64,000 nt of DNA from Luteibacter sp. Sphag1AF (GTDB lineage Bacteria > Pseudomonadota > Gammaproteobacteria > Xanthomonadales > Rhodanobacteraceae): the NCBI RefSeq assembly GCF_014192715.1, contig NZ_JACHYH010000006.1:181407-245406 (forward strand). Direction: 5' to 3'. A model generated the notes under the pieces. It did not search any database. It saw nothing but the letters and a program-made list of their open reading frames with translations, and was not told the DNA's origin. Position numbers and translations under genes: made by a program. This document shows positions 16,277 through 24,290 of the stretch, piece by piece. Each line of letters begins with the position of its first letter. Within the stretch, counting starts at the first letter, position 1.

Positions 16277-17203
16277 TCACTCGTAACCGAAACGCTTCAG
16301 CAGGTTTTCGTCGTCGGCCCAGCCTTCGCGGACCTTGACCCACAGCTTCAGGAACACCTTGCGCTCGAAGAGGTTTTCCATGCTCTTGCGTGCCGAGGTA
16401 CCGATGGCCTTGAGCTGTGCGCCGCCGTCGCCAATGACGATGGCCTTCTGACCATCGCGCTCCACCCAGATCACGGCATGCACTTCGGCAATGCCATCCG
16501 GACGGTCGCTGAAATGCTCGATTTCCACAGTGGTGGCGTACGGCAGTTCCTGGTCCAGACGCAGCATCAGCTGCTCACGCACCATTTCGGCCGCGATGAA
16601 GCGCTCGCTGCGGTCGGTGATTTCGTCTTCGCCATAGATGGCCGGCTGCTGCGGCAGGCGCTGCATGATGCCCTTCTCAAGCCCCGGAAGACCCTTGGAC
16701 TTCAGCGCGGACACGTAATACACCTCGTCGAACGGGTGCCTGGTCATCAGGTCGGCAACGAACGGCAGCATCACCGTCTTGTCTTTCTGCAGGTCGACCT
16801 TGTTGATTGCCAGCAGGCGCGGTACGTCCTGCTCGCACAGGGCGGCATACACGGCGGCGTCTTCGTCGGTCCAGCGACCGGCTTCGATCACCTGCACGGC
16901 CAGATCCACTTCGCTCATCGCAGCGCGCGCGGCACGGTTGATGCTGCGATTCATCGCACGCTTCGCGCCGCGGTGCATGCCCGGCGTGTCCACGTAAAGA
17001 ATCTGCCCTTCCGGCTTGGTGGAAATGCCGAGAATGCGGTGACGGGTGGTCTGCGGGCGATGGCTCACGATCGACAGGCGTACGCCAATCAGCGAGTTCA
17101 GCAGCGTGGACTTGCCGACGTTGGGACGTCCGGAAAGAGCGACGTAGCCACAACGGAAATCATCGTTTCCGGTGGTTTCGGGGAGATCGGTTGAATCGGT
17201 CAT
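16277..17203 (-). CDS. era: GTPase Era
   Basis: A 308-residue protein. G1 is 'GRPNVGKST' at residues 25-33, G3 'DTPG', G4 'NKVD'; the C-terminal KH domain includes '[20 protein letters not shown]'. Era binds the 3' end of 16S rRNA and assists 30S maturation at the inner membrane. The ATG overlaps the stop of rnc by four bases, a common coupling of the processing endonuclease and the assembly GTPase. Confidence 0.96.
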   Translation of the reverse strand: MTDSTDLPETTGNDDFRCGYVALSGRPNVGKSTLLNSLIGVRLSIVSHRPQTTRHRILGISTKPEGQILYVDTPGMHRGAKRAMNRSINRAARAAMSEVDLAVQVIEAGRWTDEDAAVYAALCEQDVPRLLAINKVDLQKDKTVMLPFVADLMTRHPFDEVYYVSALKSKGLPGLEKGIMQRLPQQPAIYGEDEITDRSERFIAAEMVREQLMLRLDQELPYATTVEIEHFSDRPDGIAEVHAVIWVERDGQKAIVIGDGGAQLKAIGTSARKSMENLFERKVFLKLWVKVREGWADDENLLKRFGYE

Positions 17204-17853
17204 GCTTTGGTTTCCAGTAGTCGACGGAGGACCGCTTCGGCGGCGTCCTGCTCGGCGGCGCGCCGACTGCCTGCGCGTCCTTCAACGCATAGGGCAATGG
17301 GTTCGCCGATGGTGCAGCTGACGTCGAAAGTCTTTGCGTGGTCTTCGCCGTAACTGTCTTTCAGGTCGTACACAGGCAAGGGAAGCCCCTTGCCCTGCAG
17401 CCACTCCTGTAGCCTGGTTTTTGCATCCTTGCTGGAGCGCTTCAACGCAGCCACGCGGGGCGAGAAGAGCTCGGTAATCACTTCGCGGCAGGCATCATAG
17501 CCCGCATCGAGGTAGACGGCAGCCACAAGCGCCTCGAAGGCGTCGGCCAGAATCGAATCGCGGCGATAGCCGCCACTCTTCAGTTCGCCGGAGCCCAGCT
17601 TGAGGTCATCGCCCAGTTCCAGCTCGCGGGCAACCACTGCAAGAGCCTGGCCGTTGACCAGCTGCGCGCGCAGGCGCGACAGCTCGCCTTCGCTGGCGTT
17701 GGGATGGGCGTCGAACAAAAGCTCGGCAACGAGCACGCCAAGGAGCGCGTCACCCAGGAACTCCAGCCGCTCGTTGTTTGGCCGCCCGGCGCTGCGATGA
17801 GTGAGCGCCAGGGTGGCCAGGTTCGGATCACGAAATCGGTAGGAGAATCGCAC
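17200..17853 (-). CDS. rnc: Ribonuclease III
   Basis: A 217-residue enzyme. The signature '[13 protein letters not shown]' near residues 28-40 carries metal-binding acidic residues, and '[18 protein letters not shown]' supplies the second acidic set. The C-terminal double-stranded RNA-binding domain starts around residue 150 ([20 protein letters not shown]) and ends '[16 protein letters not shown]'. It processes rRNA precursors and structured mRNAs. It is seven bases downstream of the DUF4845 gene and overlaps era. Confidence 0.96.
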   Translation of the reverse strand: MRFSYRFRDPNLATLALTHRSAGRPNNERLEFLGDALLGVLVAELLFDAHPNASEGELSRLRAQLVNGQALAVVARELELGDDLKLGSGELKSGGYRRDSILADAFEALVAAVYLDAGYDACREVITELFSPRVAALKRSSKDAKTRLQEWLQGKGLPLPVYDLKDSYGEDHAKTFDVSCTIGEPIALCVEGRAGSRRAAEQDAAEAVLRRLLETKA

Positions 17854-17859
17854 GGTACC

Positions 17860-18240
17860 TCATTGGAGCACGTTGCTCTTCAGCTGCACGGATTTCTCGA
17901 AGTGCACCAGAAAAGCGATGTTGTACATGAACGGAATGTGCTTATCGTACGCCACCGTCATCTGGGCGCCATTGTTGCCGCGCTGCACAGTGATGTCGGA
18001 GGGCTTGATCGTCGAATCGTCCGTGTACTGGAAACTGAGTTTGTAGGCCAGGTCGCGACGCAGCGTGTCCAGCGACATGTCGCCACCGCTCTCCGCTTCC
18101 TGGTTCATGGCTTTCACCACACCGGCGAACTCGATATAAGCCGGCACCAGCTTCATCGCCATGAAGGCAAAAAAGCCCAGCACCGCGGCCACGACCAGAA
18201 AACCGATGAGCGTAATGCCCGACTGCTTCGACTTCATCAT
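17860..18240 (-). CDS. DUF4845 small membrane protein
   Basis: A 126-residue protein with one N-terminal transmembrane segment (GITLIGFLVVAAVLGFFAF) and a small extracytoplasmic domain. It starts like a pilin (QSGITLIGFLVV) but lacks Glu+5. DUF4845 proteins are a regular neighbour between lepB and rnc in gamma- and betaproteobacteria; their function is unknown. Length is normal. Confidence 0.85.
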   Translation of the reverse strand: MMKSKQSGITLIGFLVVAAVLGFFAFMAMKLVPAYIEFAGVVKAMNQEAESGGDMSLDTLRRDLAYKLSFQYTDDSTIKPSDITVQRGNNGAQMTVAYDKHIPFMYNIAFLVHFEKSVQLKSNVLQ

Positions 18241-18373
18241 CCCCGTCCTGCCGCATCAAGAGCGGCACCCCTGTGAAAACATCAAAGAATGAGGCCGCGC
18301 CGTGCGCGGCCCCGAGCGGAGATTACCTTGTCTGCACGCGCTGGCAAACGCCAGACGCGTGCGGCTCGTCGCA

Positions 18374-19273
18374 TTAATGGATGACCTTGCCCATCTTGGA
18401 CCACTCGAACCAGCCGTTTGATGTGCCGCGCCAGGACATCCACACGAAGAACGCCTTGCCCACCAGGTTCTGCTCGGGCATGCAGCCCCACCAGCGGCTG
18501 TCGATGCTGTTGTTGCGGTTGTCGCCCATCACGATGTAGCAGCCCTTGGGCACTTCGGAGGGGACGGCGGCGTTGGGGATATCCATCGGCGAGTTAAACG
18601 AGGGCATCTGCGCAATCAGGTGATTGACGCTACCCAGGTGCTCGGTCAGCACGCGGGCATCGTGTTCGATCATCTGACGGTCTTCCAGGCGATTCATGTT
18701 GCCCTTGTACGGACCCACGTCGTCGGCACCCACACGCTCGCCGTTGACGTACAGCTCGCTGCCGCGGGTTTCGATGCGGTCACCGGGCAGGCCGATCACG
18801 CGCTTGATCCAGTTCTCGCTGGCTACCGGAGCGTGCGGGTCCTGGCAGGACGCGTCGCCCGAGCGGACGGCCTTGCCGTTTTCGTCAGGGCACATGAAAC
18901 CCGGGAAACGGAACACCACGACATCGCCACGCTTCGGCTCACCGATATCCAGCAGCTTGTTGTTGAACGCGGGCATCCTGAGGCCATAGGAGAACTTGTT
19001 GACCAGGATGAAGTCACCCACGTCCAGCGTGGGCATCATCGAGCCGGACGGGATGCGGAACGGTTCGGCCACAAACGAGCGCAGCAGCAGGACCACCAGA
19101 AGCACCGGAAACAGCGAGCGCGACCAGTCTACCGGCCACGGCTCAGGTTGTTCCGTGCCCGAAGCATCGCTGCGCGCTTTGCGAGCTTTGTAGAAGAACA
19201 GGCGGTCCAGCAGCCAGACGACACCAAGCAGCGCCGTCGCGCCAAGAAGAAACGCCGAAAAATCAAAATTCAT
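18374..19273 (-). CDS. lepB: Signal peptidase I (LepB)
   Basis: A 299-residue protein with two N-terminal membrane segments (about residues 5-25 and 54-68). Catalytic Ser78 lies in 'IPSGSMMPTL' and Lys157 in 'NWIKRVIGLPGD'; box E is 'GDNRNNSIDSR'. It cleaves Sec and Tat signal peptides on the periplasmic face of the inner membrane. It lies downstream of lepA, and the 133-base gap to DUF4845 holds an imperfect GC-rich hairpin near 18292-18312 that may separate transcription units. Confidence 0.96.
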   Translation of the reverse strand: MNFDFSAFLLGATALLGVVWLLDRLFFYKARKARSDASGTEQPEPWPVDWSRSLFPVLLVVLLLRSFVAEPFRIPSGSMMPTLDVGDFILVNKFSYGLRMPAFNNKLLDIGEPKRGDVVVFRFPGFMCPDENGKAVRSGDASCQDPHAPVASENWIKRVIGLPGDRIETRGSELYVNGERVGADDVGPYKGNMNRLEDRQMIEHDARVLTEHLGSVNHLIAQMPSFNSPMDIPNAAVPSEVPKGCYIVMGDNRNNSIDSRWWGCMPEQNLVGKAFFVWMSWRGTSNGWFEWSKMGKVIH

Positions 19274-19372
19274 GCCTGCTCCATCAGTTTCGTTGACGGG
19301 TAGATCCCGCCTGCTCCGGCGCGGTGTACTGCGGCCGATCCCTGGCCATCACGCGCCTTTAGGGGCGCGTTG

Positions 19373-21163
19373 TTATTTGTCGACCTTCAGCACTGCCAGG
19401 AACGCTTCCTGTGGAATTTCCACACTGCCCACCTGCTTCATGCGCTTCTTGCCTTCTTTCTGCTTCTCGAGCAACTTCTTTTTGCGCGACACGTCACCGC
19501 CATAGCACTTGGCAAGGACGTTCTTGCGCAGGGCCTTGACCGTGGAGCGGGCAATGACGGCGGCGCCGATGGCGGCCTGGATGGCCACGTCGAACTGCTG
19601 TCTGGGAATCAGATCCTTCATCCGCTCCACAAGTTCCCGGCCCCGACGATCAGCGTGGGACCGGTGGACGATGAGGCTCAGGGCATCGACGCGGTCGCCA
19701 TTGATGAGGATGTCCACGCGGACAAACGGGCCGGCGTCGAAACGCTCCAGCGCGTAGTCCATGGAGGCATAGCCACGGGACACCGACTTCAGGCGATCAA
19801 AGAAGTCGAGCACCACTTCGGCAAGCGGCAGCTCGTAGCTGACCTGCACCTGGGTGGCCAGATACTGGATGGAGCGCTGCACGCCGCGCTTCTCTTCGCA
19901 CAGCGTGATCACATTGCCGACATACGCGCTGGGCGTGAGGATGTTGGCGACGATGATCGGCTCGCGGATTTCCTGAATCTGCGGGATGGCCGGCAGCTTG
20001 GCCGGATTGTCCAGCTCAAGGATGCTGCCGTCGGTCTTCAGCACTTCGTACACCACCGTGGGTGCCGTCGTGATGAGGTTGAGGTCGTACTCGCGCTCCA
20101 GGCGCTCCTGCACGATTTCCATATGCAGCATGCCAAGGAAGCCGCAACGGAAGCCGAAGCCCATGGCTTCGGAGCTTTCCGGCTCGAAGAACATGGCCGC
20201 ATCGTTCAGGCGCAGCTTCTCAAGCGCCTCGCGCAGTGCCGGGTAATCGTCTGCGGATACCGGAAACAGGCCGGCGAAAACGCGCGGCTGCATGGTCTGA
20301 AAACCGGGCAACGGGTGATCAGCCGGCTTGCTGGCCAGGGTGAGCGTGTCGCCGACGGGGGCGCCATGCACGTCCTTGATGGACGCGTTGATCCAACCCA
20401 CCTCGCCAGCACCCAGGCGGTCAAGCTTCTTGCGCTTCGGGGTGAACACACCCACGTCGTCGACCAGATGCGTGCGGCCGGTGGACATCACCAGGATCTT
20501 GTCGCCGGGCTTGATCTCACCCTGCATCACGCGCACCAGCGACACGACACCCAGGTAATTGTCGAACCAGGAGTCGATAATCAGCGCCTGGAGGCGATCC
20601 GTGTCGCGCGGTTTCGGCGGCGGGATGCGGTGAATGATGGCCTCAAGCACCTCGATCACGTTCTGGCCGGTCTTCGCGCTGACCGCAATGGCCTCGCTGG
20701 CGTCGATGCCGATCACAGCCTCGATTTCAGCCTTGGCCTTCTCCGGGTCAGCCGTGGGCAGGTCGATCTTGTTAAGGACCGGCACCACTTCCAGGCCCTG
20801 CTCGATGGCCGTGTAGCAGTTGGCGACCGACTGGGCTTCCACGCCCTGGGCTGCGTCCACGACCAGCAGCGCGCCTTCGCACGCGGCCAGCGAGCGGCTG
20901 ACTTCATAGGAGAAGTCGACATGCCCGGGGGTGTCGATGAAATTGAGCTGATAGGTTTTGCCGTCGCGCGCCGTATAGGGCAGCGACACCGACTGGGCCT
21001 TGATCGTAATGCCGCGCTCGCGCTCGATCGGATTGTTATCCAGGACCTGCGCTTCCATTTCGCGCTCGGTCAGACCGCCGCAAATCTGGATGATTCGATC
21101 GGCCAGCGTCGACTTGCCATGGTCGATGTGGGCAATGATGGAGAAGTTGCGAATAAGTTCCAT
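19373..21163 (-). CDS. lepA: Elongation factor 4 (LepA)
   Basis: A 596-residue translational GTPase. It has '[14 protein letters not shown]' (G1), 'DTPGHVDF' (G3), 'NKIDLP' (G4), EF-G-like domains III and V, and the LepA-specific C-terminal domain ([20 protein letters not shown]). It acts on ribosomes under ionic or cold stress and in 30S assembly. The gene is separated from mucD by about 157 bases and heads the lepA-lepB pair (99 bases apart). Length is normal. Confidence 0.97.
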   Translation of the reverse strand: MELIRNFSIIAHIDHGKSTLADRIIQICGGLTEREMEAQVLDNNPIERERGITIKAQSVSLPYTARDGKTYQLNFIDTPGHVDFSYEVSRSLAACEGALLVVDAAQGVEAQSVANCYTAIEQGLEVVPVLNKIDLPTADPEKAKAEIEAVIGIDASEAIAVSAKTGQNVIEVLEAIIHRIPPPKPRDTDRLQALIIDSWFDNYLGVVSLVRVMQGEIKPGDKILVMSTGRTHLVDDVGVFTPKRKKLDRLGAGEVGWINASIKDVHGAPVGDTLTLASKPADHPLPGFQTMQPRVFAGLFPVSADDYPALREALEKLRLNDAAMFFEPESSEAMGFGFRCGFLGMLHMEIVQERLEREYDLNLITTAPTVVYEVLKTDGSILELDNPAKLPAIPQIQEIREPIIVANILTPSAYVGNVITLCEEKRGVQRSIQYLATQVQVSYELPLAEVVLDFFDRLKSVSRGYASMDYALERFDAGPFVRVDILINGDRVDALSLIVHRSHADRRGRELVERMKDLIPRQQFDVAIQAAIGAAVIARSTVKALRKNVLAKCYGGDVSRKKKLLEKQKEGKKRMKQVGSVEIPQEAFLAVLKVDK

Positions 21164-21320
21164 GGAGCGCCGTTATCACGTTCACCATCGTTCGCGGCGC
21201 GAACGACGTCGCGCCGCCGTGTGACAGGCGCGAATCCGTCAATTATCGCATGGAACGCCACCTTCCCGCCGCCCTTGCCATCCGCGGGCCAATTCGCCCG
21301 CGGATGGCAGCGTGGGACGA

Positions 21321-22736
21321 TCAGCGGGACGAGGGAACGGTCAGCGCGAGGAAGCGGGTTGCGTCATCGCGACGAACGAGCAGCATCGCCGTATCGCCGG
21401 GCTTGACGGCCCTGGCGGCTTCGTGGAAATCGGCTGCACTGGCAATCCGTTTCTGGTTGACCATCAATACGATGTCACCCGCCTGGAGACCCGAGGCTGA
21501 CGCCACCCAGCTGTCGGCCCGGCTGATGACCACGCCCTGCCCGGCCGGCAAGCCAAGCTGGCTGCGGGTGGCCGCGTCGATATCCTGAACGGCCAGACCC
21601 AGCGCATTCGCCTTGGCTCCGGCACTGTCGCCGACACCGCTGGCACGGGCGACCGACGACTTGTCCCGGGGCAATTCGCCCACCTTGACCTCGACCGTCT
21701 GCTTTTTGCCGTCACGCAGGATGTCCAGTCGTGCGGTGGACCCCGGTCGCGCCATGCCGACCATGGGCGGCAGATCGGCCGCCTGGCCAATGGACTGGCC
21801 ATTGAACGCCAGGATGACGTCACCCTGACGCACGCCCGCGTGCGACGCGGCGCTGTCCGGCGTGACTTCCGCCACCAGCGCGCCGTTGGCGTTGGGCAGA
21901 TTGAGGTTTTTCACAAACTGATCGACCGGCTGCACGCGCACGCCAAGCATGCCGCGCGAGACGTAGCCCTTTTCCTTGATCTGTTGCACCACGTTCATGG
22001 CCACATCAATGGGAATGGAGAACGCCACACCCTGATAGCCACCCGTGCTGGAATAAATCTGCGAATTCACGCCGACGACCTGGCCCTGCAGGTTGAACAG
22101 CGGGCCACCGGAATTTCCCCGGTTGATGGGCACGTCGGTCTGGATGAACGAGGTATAGGGCTGGTCGCCACTGCCCAGATTGCGGCCCACGGCGCTGACG
22201 ATGCCCTGGGTCACGGTGTAGTCAAAGCCAAAGGGCGAGCCAATGGCCAGCACCCACTGTCCGGCCTTGAGCTGACGCGAATCGCCGATGGACACGGCCG
22301 GCAGCGCCCCGCCGTCCACTTTCAGCAGCGCGATGTCGTATTGGGGATCGGTGCCGACGACCTTGGCTGTGAGGGTGCGGCGGTCCTGCAGGCGCACCTG
22401 CACCTCTTCCGCGTTGTCCACCACATGATTGTTGGTAAGGACGTAGCCATCGGAGGAGATGATGAAGCCGGAACCGAGCGCTGTTCGCTCCTGCGGCGAA
22501 GGCATCATCGGCATGCCGAAAAAGCGCCGGAACATCTCGGCCTGATCGTCGGGCGCATTGCCCGGATCGGCGCCCTGACGGACGCGGTTGCTGTTGGATT
22601 TGGCCTCCACGTGGACCACGGCAGGCGCGTTCTTCTCGACGATGCCCGTGAAATCAGGCAGAGACTGGGCGCTGGCGCCCGCTGAAGTGATCACTAACGC
22701 GGCGGCCAGTACCGTACGCGCACTCCACTGACTCAT
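21321..22736 (-). CDS. mucD: Periplasmic serine protease MucD/DegP
   Basis: A 471-residue HtrA protein with a signal peptide (cleavage after Ala-Ser-Ala, about residue 23). The triad is His104 (TNNHVV), Asp134 (YDIALLKVD) and Ser209 (RGNSGGPLF), followed by two PDZ domains (about 250-345 and 370-465). It degrades or refolds misfolded envelope proteins and is a sigma-E regulon member in many gammaproteobacteria. The start at 22736 has a perfect AGGAGG-type ribosome binding site; in-frame upstream codons lack a signal peptide. It lies downstream of rpoE-rseA, the typical mucD position, although mucB/rseB is absent. Confidence 0.94.
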   Translation of the reverse strand: MSQWSARTVLAAALVITSAGASAQSLPDFTGIVEKNAPAVVHVEAKSNSNRVRQGADPGNAPDDQAEMFRRFFGMPMMPSPQERTALGSGFIISSDGYVLTNNHVVDNAEEVQVRLQDRRTLTAKVVGTDPQYDIALLKVDGGALPAVSIGDSRQLKAGQWVLAIGSPFGFDYTVTQGIVSAVGRNLGSGDQPYTSFIQTDVPINRGNSGGPLFNLQGQVVGVNSQIYSSTGGYQGVAFSIPIDVAMNVVQQIKEKGYVSRGMLGVRVQPVDQFVKNLNLPNANGALVAEVTPDSAASHAGVRQGDVILAFNGQSIGQAADLPPMVGMARPGSTARLDILRDGKKQTVEVKVGELPRDKSSVARASGVGDSAGAKANALGLAVQDIDAATRSQLGLPAGQGVVISRADSWVASASGLQAGDIVLMVNQKRIASAADFHEAARAVKPGDTAMLLVRRDDATRFLALTVPSSR

Positions 22737-22851
22737 CTTTCCTCCTTTTTCCATAGAAGTTCGTGCGGGGGCGAGCCACACGACCGAAGACATCGGGGTA
22801 AAACGGCACAGCAAACTAGCTGCGCCTCTCATCGGGCCCCAGGGCCGGCCC

Positions 22852-23538
22852 TCAGCGGGCCTGGACCTGCGGATGCGCAACCGGCTGCACATAACGGCTG
22901 CCGTCGGGGCGAACCATGAACATCACATTGCCGCTGTTCGGGTCTACACCGGCCGCGTCGGCGCGGGTAGCGTGAATCTGATAAGGCATGCTGCGCGACA
23001 GATACGGGGCATCGCCACCGGAATCGCCACCAAATGCCGCCTTCTGGGTGAACTGGGAGGCCATGGTGCCGCCACTCAGCCACTGGGGCACAGCCGGTGC
23101 CGCGGCAGGCTCGGCCGGGCTGGCGTCAGCCAGGTCCAGCGAGTTGCCCGCAGACGGTGTCTGCGCCATGGGAACGCTGGAACCCGGACCTGCCGGCTGG
23201 GTAAGCATCAGCGCGGCCACAGCCACGCTGGCGGCGATGGCGCCACCGGCCGACCAGTGAAGCCAGCGGCGACGGGGCGCCTGCGCAGCAACAACCGGCG
23301 TAACCACGCTGGCGGTGGCTGCCTCAGCATCAATGGCGGCCATGACGCGGCTGGCAAAACCTGCCGACACCTGCGGGCACAGCTCGCCACGCAAGCCGTC
23401 GCGGGCCACGTGATAACGGGACCACGCCTCGACCAGGGCGCTGTCGCTGTCAATCCGCCGCAGCAGGAAACGCAGTTCCTCGCGCGACAGTTCGGCATCC
23501 ATACCGGCAGAGAGGATGTCCCGATTGGCTTCAGTCAT
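22852..23538 (-). CDS. rseA: Anti-sigma-E factor, RseA/MucA type
   Basis: A 228-residue protein. The N-terminal domain (residues 1-75; 'ILSAGMDAELSREELRFLLRRI', 'WSRYHVARDGLRGEL') is the RseA sigma-binding domain, and a single transmembrane helix follows near 93-115. The periplasmic part is low-complexity and would carry the regulated cleavage sites. It overlaps rpoE by four bases. It would hold RpoE at the inner membrane until envelope stress triggers proteolysis. RseB/MucB, which normally protects RseA, is not encoded next to it. Confidence 0.88.
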   Translation of the reverse strand: MTEANRDILSAGMDAELSREELRFLLRRIDSDSALVEAWSRYHVARDGLRGELCPQVSAGFASRVMAAIDAEAATASVVTPVVAAQAPRRRWLHWSAGGAIAASVAVAALMLTQPAGPGSSVPMAQTPSAGNSLDLADASPAEPAAAPAVPQWLSGGTMASQFTQKAAFGGDSGGDAPYLSRSMPYQIHATRADAAGVDPNSGNVMFMVRPDGSRYVQPVAHPQVQAR

Positions 23539-24131
23539 GGCTTGTGATCCTCGCGGTCTGACAACAACGGCCGCAGTTTTTCGTCGATGGCTTCGCGAGC
23601 CCGGAAAATGCGTGAACGGACGGTTCCGATGGGACAGTCCATGAGGACGGCGATTTCTTCATAACTCTTGCCGTCCACCTCACGCAGCGTGATCGCGGCC
23701 CGAAGTTCCTCGGGCAGAGCTTGGACCGTGGAATACACGGTTTGTTCCACTTGTTCCCGCATCATTTCGCGCTCGGGGGTGGCGCTCTCGTGCAGGCGGG
23801 TGGCGCCAGGCACGTAAACGGCATCTTCCACGTCGATATCGCCCGTGGGCGGGCGACGCCCCATCGCAACCAGATGATTCTTGGCAGTATTTACCGCGAT
23901 CTTGTAAAGCCAGGTATAGAAAGCGCTTTCACCCCGGAAAGAGCCGATGGCGCGCCACGCGCGCACGAAGGCTTCCTGGGCGATGTCCTCGCATTCAGTC
24001 CAGTCGTGCACATAACGGGAAATGAGTGCCACCACCTTGTGCTGGTACTTGCGCACCAGCAGGTCGAACGCACGCCTGTCTCCGTTTTGCACGCGCTCGA
24101 CGAGTGCCTGGTCCAGTTCGTTTTCGCCCAT
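23535..24131 (-). CDS. rpoE: RNA polymerase sigma factor RpoE (AlgU type)
   Basis: A 198-residue ECF sigma factor. Region 2 has 'ECEDIAQEAFVRAWRAIGSF' and 'FYTWLYKIAVNTAKNHL'; region 4 has 'LPEELRAAITLREVDGKSYEEIA' and 'CPIGTVRSRIFRAREAI'. It directs the envelope stress response. The stop overlaps the start of rseA (ATGA). A sigma-E-type promoter lies about 50-75 bases upstream (listed separately), indicating autoregulation. Confidence 0.96.
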   Translation of the reverse strand: MGENELDQALVERVQNGDRRAFDLLVRKYQHKVVALISRYVHDWTECEDIAQEAFVRAWRAIGSFRGESAFYTWLYKIAVNTAKNHLVAMGRRPPTGDIDVEDAVYVPGATRLHESATPEREMMREQVEQTVYSTVQALPEELRAAITLREVDGKSYEEIAVLMDCPIGTVRSRIFRAREAIDEKLRPLLSDREDHKP

Positions 24132-24181
24132 CCGGGCATTTCTCCTTGCGCTGTGCCATGGGCCATGGATACGGGCGGTGC

Positions 24182-24208
24182 TGAGACAAGCGCTGACTCG
24201 CCAAGTTC
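24182..24208 (-). promoter_or_regulatory. Sigma-E-dependent promoter of rpoE
   Basis: On the minus strand the sequence is GAACTT (24203-24208), a 16-base spacer, then TCTCA (24182-24186). This matches the RpoE/AlgU promoter consensus (GGAACTT, N15-16, TCTGA-like) at four of five bases in the -10 element. Transcription would start near 24175, about 45 bases before the rpoE ATG, which predicts autoregulation. Confidence 0.8.
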
Positions 24209-24290
24209 ATCGGCGAAGGCTGGCCGCCCCTGTCGGGAACCCGATGCCCATCCTACTACCCCTGTTCAATGGAGCTGTCCGCTGCCTGAA

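Noticed and set aside
19345..19372. Terminator between lepB and lepA
   Set aside because: A short GC hairpin is present, but no T-run follows on the minus strand and the two genes are usually co-transcribed.
19370..21406. 678-codon open frame on the plus strand opposite lepA
   Set aside because: It is the antisense of a clear lepA; composition (His/Gln/Val-rich without motifs) is typical of shadow frames in GC-rich DNA.
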